DNA of 64,000 nt from Gudongella sp034004165 (GTDB lineage Bacteria; Bacillota; Clostridia; Tissierellales; Tissierellaceae): NCBI GenBank assembly GCA_034004165.1, contig JAVEXI010000001.1, forward strand, positions 1 through 64,000, in the 5' to 3' direction. How positions within the stretch are numbered: the stretch's first letter is position 1; every line of letters begins with the position of its first letter. The notes below the pieces were generated by a model. The model saw only the letters and a program-made list of their open reading frames with translations. It ran no database searches and was not told the DNA's origin. Below are positions 15,907-24,333 of this stretch, piece by piece. A program made the position numbers and the translations under genes.

Positions 15907-17322
15907 TTGACAAAAAGAATTGCAATAATTGGTGCCGGTCCCGGCGGATATGTAGCAGCTATAAGAGCTGCTCAGCTTGGGGCTCAGGTTTACCTTATAG
16001 AGAGCAGAGAAATAGGGGGAACCTGTTTAAACAGGGGTTGTATTCCCACCAAAACCTACTTCAGAAATGCTCAGATGATGGCTGATTTGAGGAATGCTCA
16101 AGAATTTGGTATTACCGTTGATGGATACAGACTTGATGGGAAACTGCTATTTGAAAGGAAAAACAAAATAGTTGGCGATCTTGTAGGCGGGATTGAGAAA
16201 TTGCTTGGATCATATCCAAATATCGATCTTATACACGGGAAAGCATCTTTCAAAGAGGGAAAACTCATTAACGTTGACCTGAATGACGGTGGTTCCAGGG
16301 ATGTAGAAGCTGATGCTGTGATAATCGCAACTGGATCATTCCCTCAGATGACTGAAACTAAAGGGGTTGACCTGGAAGGCGTAATCACCTCTGATGACCT
16401 TCTTGAGCTGGATCACATACCAGAAACTCTAATTGTAGTAGGCGGGGGAGTAATAGGTCTGGAGTTTGCAAGTATATACAAAGAACTTGGTTCTCATGTA
16501 ATACTGCTTGCTTCAAGGATACTAAAAGATGCCGATAAGGAGATTTCCAAGAGGATGACTCCGCTACTCAAAAAACAGGGTATAGAAACCTACGTTGACA
16601 TTAGAGCTAAGGAAATTGTAAGAGAAGGAAATAAACTCAGAGTTGTAGCAAGGTACAAAGAGAAAGATGAAGAAATAGAAGTAGTTGGAGATTACGTACT
16701 AATTGCATCAGGCAGAGGACCACTTATAGATGGCTTAAATCTGGAAGCTATCGGTGTTGAAAGTACCGGAAGAGGTATTAAAGTAGATGATAATTATGAA
16801 ACTACTGTTCCTGGTGTATATGCAATAGGAGATGTAAACTCTAAAGGAATTCAACTGGCTCACGTTGCTTCAGCTCAGGGTGAATTTGTAGTCGAGACCA
16901 TAATGGGGAATACTCCAGAAGTAAACCTTGAACACTGGCCAGCCTGTGTATTTACAATGACTGAGGCTGCTCAGGTAGGCTATACTGAAGAGCAACTTAA
17001 AGAAAAAGGTATAGATTATAGGTCAGGTAAGTTCATGTTTTCAGCAAATGGGAAAGCTATGTCTCTAGGTGAGACGGATGGTATCATAAAGATACTGGCT
17101 TCCAATGAAGACAATAAAATCCTTGGGGTTCATATTATTGGGCCACATGCAAATGACCTTATACACGAAGGTGCACTGGCTATTTCTAACGACCTGGATC
17201 TCAATGCCATTAAAAGGACGATACATGCGCATCCAACTCTGTCTGAGGCATTCTTTGAAGCTGCTTTAGGTACGGACGAGGCTGCGATACACATCGCACC
17301 AAAGAGAAAGAGAAGAAGTTAA
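15907..17322 (+). CDS. lpdA: Dihydrolipoyl dehydrogenase (L-protein)
   Basis: FAD-containing enzyme that reoxidises the dihydrolipoyl arm of GcvH with NAD+. The 471 residues have the N-terminal dinucleotide fold GAGPGGYVAAIRAAQLG, the redox pair C40/C45 in GGTCLNRGCIPTK, a second NAD fold VGGGVIGLEFASIY, and the C-terminal HAHPTLSEAF histidine-glutamate pair. A TTG at 15907 is chosen, six bases after AGGTG; a GTG at 15898 lies in that site. The protein has no N-terminal lipoyl domain, as expected for a glycine-cleavage L-protein. It ends with a basic KRKRRS tail. Confidence 0.94.
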   Translation: MTKRIAIIGAGPGGYVAAIRAAQLGAQVYLIESREIGGTCLNRGCIPTKTYFRNAQMMADLRNAQEFGITVDGYRLDGKLLFERKNKIVGDLVGGIEKLLGSYPNIDLIHGKASFKEGKLINVDLNDGGSRDVEADAVIIATGSFPQMTETKGVDLEGVITSDDLLELDHIPETLIVVGGGVIGLEFASIYKELGSHVILLASRILKDADKEISKRMTPLLKKQGIETYVDIRAKEIVREGNKLRVVARYKEKDEEIEVVGDYVLIASGRGPLIDGLNLEAIGVESTGRGIKVDDNYETTVPGVYAIGDVNSKGIQLAHVASAQGEFVVETIMGNTPEVNLEHWPACVFTMTEAAQVGYTEEQLKEKGIDYRSGKFMFSANGKAMSLGETDGIIKILASNEDNKILGVHIIGPHANDLIHEGALAISNDLDLNAIKRTIHAHPTLSEAFFEAALGTDEAAIHIAPKRKRRS

Positions 17323-17332
17323 ACATTAAAAA

Positions 17333-17359
17333 AACAACGGGGAAACCCGTTGTTTTTAT
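17333..17359 (+). terminator. Bidirectional terminator between lpdA and the ABC exporter
   Basis: AACAACGGG/CCCGTTGTT nine-base stem with a GAAA loop and T runs on both strands. It serves the gcv operon and the convergent ABC exporter. Confidence 0.9.
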
Positions 17360-17366
17360 TTGCAAA

Positions 17367-19184
17367 TCATCCTAATATAGCTTTGCTTTTTTCATCCATA
17401 AACTGATTACTGTAGAGGTTATAATAATACCCTCGTGCTTTAATAAGCTCTTTGTGAGTGCCGTCTTCGATAACTTTTCCATCTCGTATAACAAGTATTC
17501 TATCAGAATTTTTGATAGTTGAAAGTCTGTGAGCAATTACAAAGCTCGTTCTGCCATATAAAACTCTTGATATTGCATCTTGTATGATTTTTTCGGTTTC
17601 TGTGTCTATAGATGAAGTCGCTTCGTCTAATACAAACAATGAAGGATTTCTTACTATTGCTCGAGCGAAAGATACCAGTTGTTTCTGACCAGTAGAAAGA
17701 AGATTTCCTCCTTCGCCAACCTCTGTATCGTAGCCGTCTTTCATTTCCATAATGAACTCATGAGCATTTACAAGCCTGCAAGCTTCTTCTATTTCCTCGT
17801 CTGTCGCATCCAACTTTCCATATCTCACATTGTCCCTTATAGAACCGCTAAAAAGGTGCGGCGACTGTAGAACATATCCCAGATTATCGTGAATCCAGTT
17901 AAGTGGCATCTCTCTATAGTCAGTTCCATCAATTGTGATTATTCCTTCAACTGGTTCATAGAATCTGCAGAAAAGGTTTACTATAGTTGATTTACCGGAA
18001 CCAGTCTCTCCAACCAATGCAATAGTCTGTCCTGGATTTACGTGAAGATTAAAGTTTTCTAATACAGGCTCGTCTTTTTGGTAGTAAAAACTTACATCAC
18101 GAAATTCAATTTCACCTTTAATTTTTGGCCACTTCCTATTCTCATGAGAGAATAGTCCGCCAAATTTTGCTACTACATCATCTGAATCGATAATTTGTGG
18201 CTCTTCTCTCAGGAGTGAAAAAACTCTTTCTGCAGAAGCCTGAGCACCTTGTATTTCAGCAAATATTACTGCTATCTGCCTTACAGGCTCAAATAGCTGA
18301 GCTGCAAAAGAAATAAACGCGACAAGTGTTCCATAAGAGATAATATCTCTTAAAATGAAGTCCCCTCCATAAGTAAGTGCAAGCGCTGTTCCTATACTTC
18401 CAAGTGCTATTACGATTGGAAGATAAATAGATGACAGTACGGCTGCTCTTATGGCGTTTGTCCTCATCGAGTGTGTCAACTCAGAAAATTCGCTGAGATT
18501 AAGCTCTTCACGAACTAATGTCTTCGTGGTCTTTGCTCCTTGTATATCCTCATTGTACGCTCCTGTAATCTGAGAATTTATTTTTCTAACATCCCTCTGA
18601 GCTATTAGTATTCTCTTTTGAAAGAATGCGCTTACAATAGCGAGAACAGGTACAACAATAAGGGTAATCAGAGCTAACTTAACATTTAAAATAAACATGT
18701 AAATGGTTACGCCCGTCATCATAGTCAGGCCCCAGGCTATATCCACAAGACCCCAACTTATAGTTTCGCTGAGCCTGTTGATATCTGAGGTCATTCTCGC
18801 CATAAGCCATCCTACAGCTTTATTATCATAATATGAAAGCGAAAGTTCTTGCAGTCTTATGAATCCAATTCTTCTTATATCGTGAGCCATTGAAGTCTCT
18901 AGTTTTCCTGCAAGCTTGATAAAAAAGTAGATAATCAGGCTTAAAGCAGCAACAGCAGAAAAATAGACAATAATAAAGCCCGTAATACCATCAAGTGATT
19001 TGTTTTCGATAAATTTGTCTACCGCAAACTTTGAAAGCAGTGGAAATGTGCTGTCCATTAAACCGAGTCCAGCCATGATTCCTGTCAATTTTAAAAATTC
19101 AGACTTATAAGGTTTGAGGTAAGTAAAGAAGTCTTTCCATACCTTGAATTCAACTTTTGTTGTCTGCACATTTGATTCTTCCAT
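17367..19184 (-). CDS. ABC exporter, heterodimer subunit (LSTGQ type)
   Basis: Fused membrane/ATPase half-transporter of 605 aa. A six-helix exporter domain covers about residues 20-325 and the ATPase domain about 350-595. Walker A GETGSGKST, Q-loop LQSPHLF, Walker B LFVLDEATSSID with an intact catalytic glutamate, and the switch IAHRLSTI are seen. The signature is LSTGQ instead of LSGGQ. It follows its partner by 11 bases. The pair resembles the YheI/YheH (BmrC/BmrD) and LmrCD group of multidrug exporters; the substrate is not known. Confidence 0.9.
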   Translation of the reverse strand: MEESNVQTTKVEFKVWKDFFTYLKPYKSEFLKLTGIMAGLGLMDSTFPLLSKFAVDKFIENKSLDGITGFIIVYFSAVAALSLIIYFFIKLAGKLETSMAHDIRRIGFIRLQELSLSYYDNKAVGWLMARMTSDINRLSETISWGLVDIAWGLTMMTGVTIYMFILNVKLALITLIVVPVLAIVSAFFQKRILIAQRDVRKINSQITGAYNEDIQGAKTTKTLVREELNLSEFSELTHSMRTNAIRAAVLSSIYLPIVIALGSIGTALALTYGGDFILRDIISYGTLVAFISFAAQLFEPVRQIAVIFAEIQGAQASAERVFSLLREEPQIIDSDDVVAKFGGLFSHENRKWPKIKGEIEFRDVSFYYQKDEPVLENFNLHVNPGQTIALVGETGSGKSTIVNLFCRFYEPVEGIITIDGTDYREMPLNWIHDNLGYVLQSPHLFSGSIRDNVRYGKLDATDEEIEEACRLVNAHEFIMEMKDGYDTEVGEGGNLLSTGQKQLVSFARAIVRNPSLFVLDEATSSIDTETEKIIQDAISRVLYGRTSFVIAHRLSTIKNSDRILVIRDGKVIEDGTHKELIKARGYYYNLYSNQFMDEKSKAILG

Positions 19185-19195
19185 CAGCTCACCTC

Positions 19196-20989
19196 CTAAA
19201 CGGCGTCCAGTTCGTCATCCAGAGAAGTCTGAATGTCGTAGACTCTTTTATATAGACCGTCAATGCTGATTAATTCTTGATGCGTACCTTCTTGGACTAT
19301 TTTGCCTTTATCCATGACGATGATTTTATCTGCTTCTGAAACAGTTGAAATCCTATGCGATATAATGATTGTGGTCGACCTTCTGCTCTTGTTTAAAAGT
19401 GCTTTTCTTATTTGAATGTCAGTTTCTGTATCAACTGCTGAAAGAGAGTCGTCAAATATAATAATAGGAGTATTGCTTATTATTGTTCTGGCAATGGACA
19501 TCCTTTGTTTCTGTCCACCAGATAGAGAAACGCCTCTTTCACCAACGAGAGTGTCGTATTTTTTATCGAAACTATTTATGTCATTGTGTATGGAAGCAGC
19601 TTTTGCTGCATTAAATACCATACCTTCGTCCAAATCAGGATTGGTAAGTCTAATATTCTCTCTGATAGTCTTTGCATATAGGAAAGGTTCCTGTAGTACA
19701 AGACCGACATTCTTTCTAATCCATTTTCTATCTATTGTACTTAGTTCACGTCCATCTATTTTAATTGAGCCACTGCTGTAATCGTACAACCGAGGTAACA
19801 GGTGCACCAATGAGCTCTTACCTGAACCAGTTGATCCAATAATTGCAAGGGTTTCACCTGGTTCTGCCGAAAATGAAACTCCATCAAGGACTATTTTATC
19901 ATCTTCGTATGCAAAGCTGACATTTTCAAATTCTATTCGACCTGATATAGGGGGTTCCTCACCATTTTCAACCAGATTTTCAACTGGTATTGAGAGAATC
20001 TCATCAATTCTATTAATTGAAACCAGAGCCTTTCCCATATCAGAAAGGGTTCGCCCTAATTGTCTTATTGGCCAAACTAGCATATTGACATAGCTAATAA
20101 ATGAAATGAGTACACCAAGACTTAAATTGCCTCTTACTACCATGATAGTACCTGTTATAATGGTAACTCCTACTTGCAACATGCTTATGAAGTCTGAAAG
20201 AGACCAGTACATAGCAAGGTTAATTATAAGTCTTTGAACGTACTTTTTGTAATCTCCATTACGTTCATCAAACTTTGACAACTCATGTGATTCTCTTGCA
20301 AATGCTTTGACAACTCTTATACCAGTTAGATTTTCTTGAAGAGTGGTAGTAAGTTTTGCCTCAGCTTCATCGGCGATTAAAAAGTCTTTTTGTATTTTTT
20401 TAAAGAATATTATTGCAAATATAAAAGTAAAAGGCAGTAATGAAACTGATGCCAGTGCAAGCTTTAGATTCAGACTAAGCATGACCTGCATAATAAAGAT
20501 GAGCATAAAAATAGATCCTGCAACCTCTATTAATTGAACAGAAAGAAATCTCTTTACAGTTTCTACATCGGATGTACATCTTTGTATCAGATCTCCTGTG
20601 TCTCCTTTTACATGATAGCTATAAGGAAGTTTTTGAATATGATCGTACATATCATCTCTTATTCGCATGGAAACTTCTTCTGCAGCCTTGGCAGAAAGGT
20701 ATCCCTTAAGGTATAAAAAAATGCCGCGAAGTGCTGTGTTTATTACGATAACAACACCAATAATCCATAGATGTGCAGTCAGAAAGTCTATGCCGCCTAA
20801 GTATGATACAAATTTAGCAACAACAGAAGATTCTATGGGTTTTGTCCCAATTACAGAGTCTACAGCAACACCTATAATGAGCGGTCCCAGAGTATTAAAG
20901 AGTTGTGATATGACAACTGAAAACATTCCTACAAAATAAATAGCTTTAAGGCCTTTGGCAAATTGTAATATTTTTTTCGCTTCTTTCAT
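19196..20989 (-). CDS. ABC exporter, heterodimer subunit (catalytic Glu to Asp)
   Basis: Upstream partner of the ABC pair, 597 aa from an ATG preceded by GAGAGGTG; a TTG five codons earlier lies within that site. The exporter membrane domain spans about residues 1-320, the ATPase domain about 335-590. Walker A GSTGSGKSS, Q-loop LQEPFLY and a canonical LSGGQKQR signature are present. Walker B reads IIIFDDSLSAVD, with Asp where the catalytic Glu normally stands. Together with the LSTGQ of the partner this gives one consensus and one degenerate ATP site, the pattern of heterodimeric exporters such as TM287/288 and BmrCD. Confidence 0.9.
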   Translation of the reverse strand: MKEAKKILQFAKGLKAIYFVGMFSVVISQLFNTLGPLIIGVAVDSVIGTKPIESSVVAKFVSYLGGIDFLTAHLWIIGVVIVINTALRGIFLYLKGYLSAKAAEEVSMRIRDDMYDHIQKLPYSYHVKGDTGDLIQRCTSDVETVKRFLSVQLIEVAGSIFMLIFIMQVMLSLNLKLALASVSLLPFTFIFAIIFFKKIQKDFLIADEAEAKLTTTLQENLTGIRVVKAFARESHELSKFDERNGDYKKYVQRLIINLAMYWSLSDFISMLQVGVTIITGTIMVVRGNLSLGVLISFISYVNMLVWPIRQLGRTLSDMGKALVSINRIDEILSIPVENLVENGEEPPISGRIEFENVSFAYEDDKIVLDGVSFSAEPGETLAIIGSTGSGKSSLVHLLPRLYDYSSGSIKIDGRELSTIDRKWIRKNVGLVLQEPFLYAKTIRENIRLTNPDLDEGMVFNAAKAASIHNDINSFDKKYDTLVGERGVSLSGGQKQRMSIARTIISNTPIIIFDDSLSAVDTETDIQIRKALLNKSRRSTTIIISHRISTVSEADKIIVMDKGKIVQEGTHQELISIDGLYKRVYDIQTSLDDELDAV

Positions 20990-21010
20990 GCTTACACCTC
21001 TCAATTCTGC

Positions 21011-21045
21011 AAAAAAAATCCATAGGTCTTGGCCTACGGCTTTAG
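21011..21045 (-). terminator. Leader hairpin (attenuator-like) before the ABC exporter
   Basis: Reading the minus strand, CCGTAGG and CCTATGG can pair around CCAAGA (one wobble), and an A plus eight consecutive T follow. This intrinsic-terminator shape lies between the promoter at 21077-21104 and the ribosome binding site of the first exporter gene, so it would interrupt the leader of that operon. Confidence 0.55.
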
Positions 21046-21076
21046 TCTTTTACACTTCCAGAGTATTCCAATTACA

Positions 21077-21104
21077 ATTTTATACTAAAACGCCTAAATG
21101 TCAA
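21077..21104 (-). promoter_or_regulatory. Candidate promoter of the ABC exporter operon
   Basis: On the minus strand TTGACA (21104-21099) is followed after 16 bases by TAAAAT (21082-21077). Transcription would begin near 21070 and give a leader of about 80 bases that contains the hairpin at 21011-21045. Confidence 0.6.
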
Positions 21105-21265
21105 CATTTATTTTGTATTGAGAACATGGTTTTGGCAATTAAATCAATAACAAAGATAAATAATTTGAAAATTCAAGTTTTTTTTAATAATCTTTGAATT
21201 TGAAGAGTTACAGGGGTTATGTATGGGTATCATAATTTTATAATTGATATCAAAGGGGAAGTGCA

Positions 21266-21550
21266 ATGAACGAGATTCTACTTATTAACAGAGTAAATTT
21301 TAAAGACTATAGTGGAAAAAAGCAGAGAGTATTTTTTCTAATAGGCGGAATGAATCTGCCTAAAGTGGAGGAGACGCTTGCCCAGATACTGGATAGCTCA
21401 AGGCTGGTAGATAAAGAAGATGTAGTATTTAAATACAATGGAGTTGAAGTGAGCATTTTAACCCAGTCAATACCAATTCTTATAAAAGCCATGTCTGATC
21501 ATAACCTTTCTTTGTACTCGGTTTATTCTCCTTATGACCCAGGGCCATAA
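21266..21550 (+). CDS. Small protein of unknown function
   Basis: 94-aa protein that I do not recognise. It has no signal peptide, cysteines or obvious motif. Predicted as a soluble alpha/beta domain: a first strand EILLINRVNF, a strand RVFFLIGG, a helix VEETLAQILDSS, a strand VVFKYNGVEVSIL, a helix SIPILIKAM and a final strand, ending in a proline-rich SPYDPGP. AAAGGGGAAG precedes the ATG and the codon use resembles the neighbours, so it is probably real. It stands alone between the ABC exporter (divergent) and the ferritin gene. Confidence 0.6.
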   Translation: MNEILLINRVNFKDYSGKKQRVFFLIGGMNLPKVEETLAQILDSSRLVDKEDVVFKYNGVEVSILTQSIPILIKAMSDHNLSLYSVYSPYDPGP

Positions 21551-21571
21551 TTGCAATAATTACTGTTTTGT

Positions 21572-21622
21572 ATGATAAATCATGGGTATAACTAATAAGT
21601 GCAAATCGAAATAGCATTGCAC
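21572..21622. promoter_or_regulatory. Dyad symmetries upstream of ferritin
   Basis: A 12-base palindrome ATGATAAATCAT (21572-21583) and an inverted repeat GTGCAA/TTGCAC (21599-21622) lie in the 138-base gap before the ferritin gene. They could be operators for a metal or redox regulator; neither matches a full Fur or PerR box. Confidence 0.3.
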
Positions 21623-21688
21623 ATATTGGTGTAATAGCTATGTCGATGATTTGTTTTATAAAAATAAACTAAAATATGGAGGTATGAC

Positions 21689-22171
21689 ATGAGCGAAAAA
21701 TTATTGAAAGCATTGAATGATCAGTTTAACTTTGAACTATTATCGGGGTACTATTATTTGGCGATGGCGGCATATTGTGAAGCTGAGAATATGAAGGGTA
21801 TGAGTCATTTCCTGGTAGAACAAGCTAAAGAAGAGTATGAGCACGCAATGAAGTTTTACGAATTTATTAATGACAGCGATGGGAGAGCGACAATGCAGGC
21901 TATAGGAGAACCAAAAAATGAATTTGACTCATTCTTGGAAGTATTTGAGACAGCTCTTCACCACGAAAAAGTTGTTACTTCAAGAATCTATAATCTTCTT
22001 GAGATGGCAATTGAAGAAAAAGCACACTCTACCGTTCAGTTCCTACAGTGGTTTGTAGAGGAGCAGGTAGAAGAAGAAAGTACCATGAAAGATATAATTT
22101 TCAAGCTTGAGAGAGTTAAAGATCACTTCCAAGGCTTGATGATGATAGATAACGAATTAGGAAAGAGATAA
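21689..22171 (+). CDS. ftnA: Ferritin (non-heme)
   Basis: Iron storage protein: a 24-mer cage that oxidises Fe(II) at a di-iron site and stores ferric mineral. The 160 aa form a four-helix bundle, with the ferroxidase ligands in FNFELLSGYYYLAM, EQAKEEYEHAMKFYEF and HSTVQFLQWFVEEQVEEE. No heme-binding methionine pattern of bacterioferritin was noted. GGAGG precedes the ATG. It is a single gene closed by a strong terminator. Its position next to a thiol/sulfur locus and rubrerythrin suggests a stress role. Confidence 0.93.
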   Translation: MSEKLLKALNDQFNFELLSGYYYLAMAAYCEAENMKGMSHFLVEQAKEEYEHAMKFYEFINDSDGRATMQAIGEPKNEFDSFLEVFETALHHEKVVTSRIYNLLEMAIEEKAHSTVQFLQWFVEEQVEEESTMKDIIFKLERVKDHFQGLMMIDNELGKR

Positions 22172-22181
22172 TTATACTGTA

Positions 22182-22218
22182 AAAACAGCTCATGAAAAAA
22201 ATGAGCTGTTTTTTGTTT
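22182..22218 (+). terminator. Terminator after ferritin
   Basis: AAAACAGCTCAT/ATGAGCTGTTTT, a perfect 12-base stem around a seven-base A-rich loop, with a following T run. Confidence 0.9.
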
Positions 22219-22227
22219 GTTTTTTCC

Positions 22228-22256
22228 TTGACACATATATGCATATATTCTAATAT
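22228..22256 (+). promoter_or_regulatory. Promoter with embedded operator palindrome before the ArsR gene
   Basis: TTGACA (22228-22233), 17-base spacer, TAATAT (22251-22256). The spacer contains the perfect 14-base palindrome ATATATGCATATAT (22235-22248). ArsR-family repressors typically bind AT-rich dyads overlapping their own promoter, so autorepression is likely. Confidence 0.75.
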
Positions 22257-22305
22257 GGTGATATAAAGATATTGTTTAATTAAATAGGAAAGTAGGAGAT
22301 ACAGG

Positions 22306-22593
22306 GTGAAGTACGATAAAAAAATACTGGAAGAGAAGGTTGCTTTATTAAAGCTAATGGCTCATCCTGTCAGACTCTGCATTTTAAGAGGCCTTGTGAT
22401 GGAAGGGACAAACAATGTATCTTATATGCAGGACTGTCTTGACATTCCCCAGTCGACTATTTCCCAGCATCTAGCCAAGTTAAGACTTGGTGGGCTAGTA
22501 AGGGATGAAAGAAGGGGTACAGAGGTTTTCTATTCCGTATCAAATGATGAAGTATTAAAAATTATTAACCAATTGTTTGTAGAGGAGGAATAA
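22306..22593 (+). CDS. ArsR-family winged-helix repressor
   Basis: 95-aa dimeric winged-helix regulator starting at GTG, seven bases after AGGAG. The recognition region reads CLDIPQSTISQHLAKLRLGGLV, and the wing follows (ERRGTEVFYSV). The two cysteines are C25 in HPVRLCILRGL and C44 in MQDCLDI; there is no ArsR CVC or CadC metal motif. The gene sits three bases before the CoA-disulfide-reductase/rhodanese gene, so the inducer may be a persulfide, disulfide or related sulfur species rather than a metal. That assignment is inferred from context. Confidence 0.88.
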   Translation: MKYDKKILEEKVALLKLMAHPVRLCILRGLVMEGTNNVSYMQDCLDIPQSTISQHLAKLRLGGLVRDERRGTEVFYSVSNDEVLKIINQLFVEEE

Positions 22594-22596
22594 AAA

Positions 22597-24333
22597 TTGT
22601 CCAAAAAAGTTGTCATCGTAGGAGGAGTTGCAGGTGGAGCGACAGCGCTTACCAGGCTCAGAAGGCTTGATGAAAGTGCTGAAATAGTTTTATTTGAAAG
22701 GGGCGAATACATTTCATTTGCAAATTGTGGTCTTCCTTACTATATTGGAGGAACAATCGAGCAAAGAGATGCATTATTAGTAAGCACCCCAGAAGCAATT
22801 ATGAAAAAGTACAATGTCGATGTGAGAAACCTTTCAGAGGTTACTAAAATCGACAGAGATAACAAATCAGTAGAAGTTAAAAACTTAAAGACAGGTGAAG
22901 TATATAACGAAAGTTATGATTATCTTCTGCTGTCTACTGGTTCCAGCCCTATTAAACCACCAATACCAGGAATAGATGCTCCAAATATTTTCAGTCTGTG
23001 GAACATACCTGATACTGATGCAATAAAAGCTTATATTGACGAAAAGAAACCGAAGTCAGCTGTTGTTGTAGGTGGGGGCTTTATTGGCCTTGAAATGGCT
23101 GAAAATCTATATGATCAGGGATTAAATGTTGCTGTTGTCGAAATGCTAGATCAGGTTATGGCACCTATAGATTATGAAATGGCACAGATTGTACATGAAC
23201 ATATGAAATCAAAGGGAGTGGACTTGCACCTAAAAGACGGAGTAAGCACTTTTGAATACGAAAATGGAACAACAGTTATAACTCTTCAATCAGGAGAAAA
23301 AGTTTCAGGCGATATGATAATTCTCTCCATAGGAATTAGACCAAATGGGGAGCTGGCAAAAGGTTGTGGGCTTGAACAAAACCAGCGCGGAGGAATTATT
23401 GTAGACAAATATCTTAAGACATCAGATGACAATATATATGCAATAGGTGATGTAATAGAAGTAGAAGACTACGTTAACAAGGTTCAAACAATGGTACCAC
23501 TTGCAGGTCCCGCTAACAAACAGGGACGTATTGTTGCCAACAACATCCTTGGCTCCTATAAAGAGGAATACAAGGGAACACAGGGAACCAGTATTGCAAA
23601 AATATTTGACCTGACTGTAGCAAGTACTGGAGTTAACGAAAAAACTCTTATTAGGATGGGCAAAGAATATAAAAAGGATTACAATCTAACTCTTATACAT
23701 CAGAATGCACATGCGGGTTATTATCCTGGAGCACTTCCAATGACTATGAAGATGATTTTCGATATGGATGGAAAAGTATTGGGCTCACAGATTGTTGGAT
23801 ATGAGGGTGTCGACAAGAGAATAGATGTAATTGCCACCGCCATAAGATTTGGTGGAAAAGTGGAGAACTTAATCGACCTTGAACTAGCATATGCACCACC
23901 TTACGGTTCAGCGAAGGATCCAGTAAATATGATAGGCTTCGTTGCAGATAACTTGATGAGGGGAATGACAGAACAAGTTCTCTGGAGAGAACTAGATGAA
24001 CTTGATAAAGATGAATACAAAATTCTTGATATTAGGGAAGATGTAGAAACTGAGATTGGTTCAATGGAAAATTCTATTCATATACCTTTAGAAGAGCTAA
24101 GGGATAGGTTGGATGAATTGGATAAAGACAAAACCTATATCACTTTGTGCTCGGTTGGTTTGAGAGGATATTTAGCAGAAAGAGCTCTTAAAGACAGAGG
24201 ATATAAGGCTCTCAATCTGGCTGGTGGATTTACCACTTATAAAAATATGTATATGCAAAGTGACACACCACAACCTCAGGAACCAAGAGCATTTTCAGAT
24301 TCGGGGGTTGCAAATACATCGCTGGGAAAGTAG
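22597..24333 (+). CDS. CoA-disulfide reductase with rhodanese domain (3' part shifted out of frame)
   Basis: FAD/NAD-dependent disulfide reductase fused to rhodanese, 578 aa from a TTG preceded by GAGGAGG. The N-terminal fold VVIVGGVAGGATALTRLRR is followed by the single redox cysteine C44 in FANCGLPYYIGG, as in CoA-disulfide reductase and Npsr-type persulfide reductases. The dimerisation domain reads VNMIGFVADNLMRG; the rhodanese domain (about 470-555) has C518 in the loop CSVGLRG. The frame ends at 24333, but the expected TusA and DsrE domains continue in another frame, so the natural protein was probably longer. Likely role: reduction of CoA persulfide or polysulfide and sulfur transfer. 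Confidence 0.88.
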   Translation: MSKKVVIVGGVAGGATALTRLRRLDESAEIVLFERGEYISFANCGLPYYIGGTIEQRDALLVSTPEAIMKKYNVDVRNLSEVTKIDRDNKSVEVKNLKTGEVYNESYDYLLLSTGSSPIKPPIPGIDAPNIFSLWNIPDTDAIKAYIDEKKPKSAVVVGGGFIGLEMAENLYDQGLNVAVVEMLDQVMAPIDYEMAQIVHEHMKSKGVDLHLKDGVSTFEYENGTTVITLQSGEKVSGDMIILSIGIRPNGELAKGCGLEQNQRGGIIVDKYLKTSDDNIYAIGDVIEVEDYVNKVQTMVPLAGPANKQGRIVANNILGSYKEEYKGTQGTSIAKIFDLTVASTGVNEKTLIRMGKEYKKDYNLTLIHQNAHAGYYPGALPMTMKMIFDMDGKVLGSQIVGYEGVDKRIDVIATAIRFGGKVENLIDLELAYAPPYGSAKDPVNMIGFVADNLMRGMTEQVLWRELDELDKDEYKILDIREDVETEIGSMENSIHIPLEELRDRLDELDKDKTYITLCSVGLRGYLAERALKDRGYKALNLAGGFTTYKNMYMQSDTPQPQEPRAFSDSGVANTSLGK

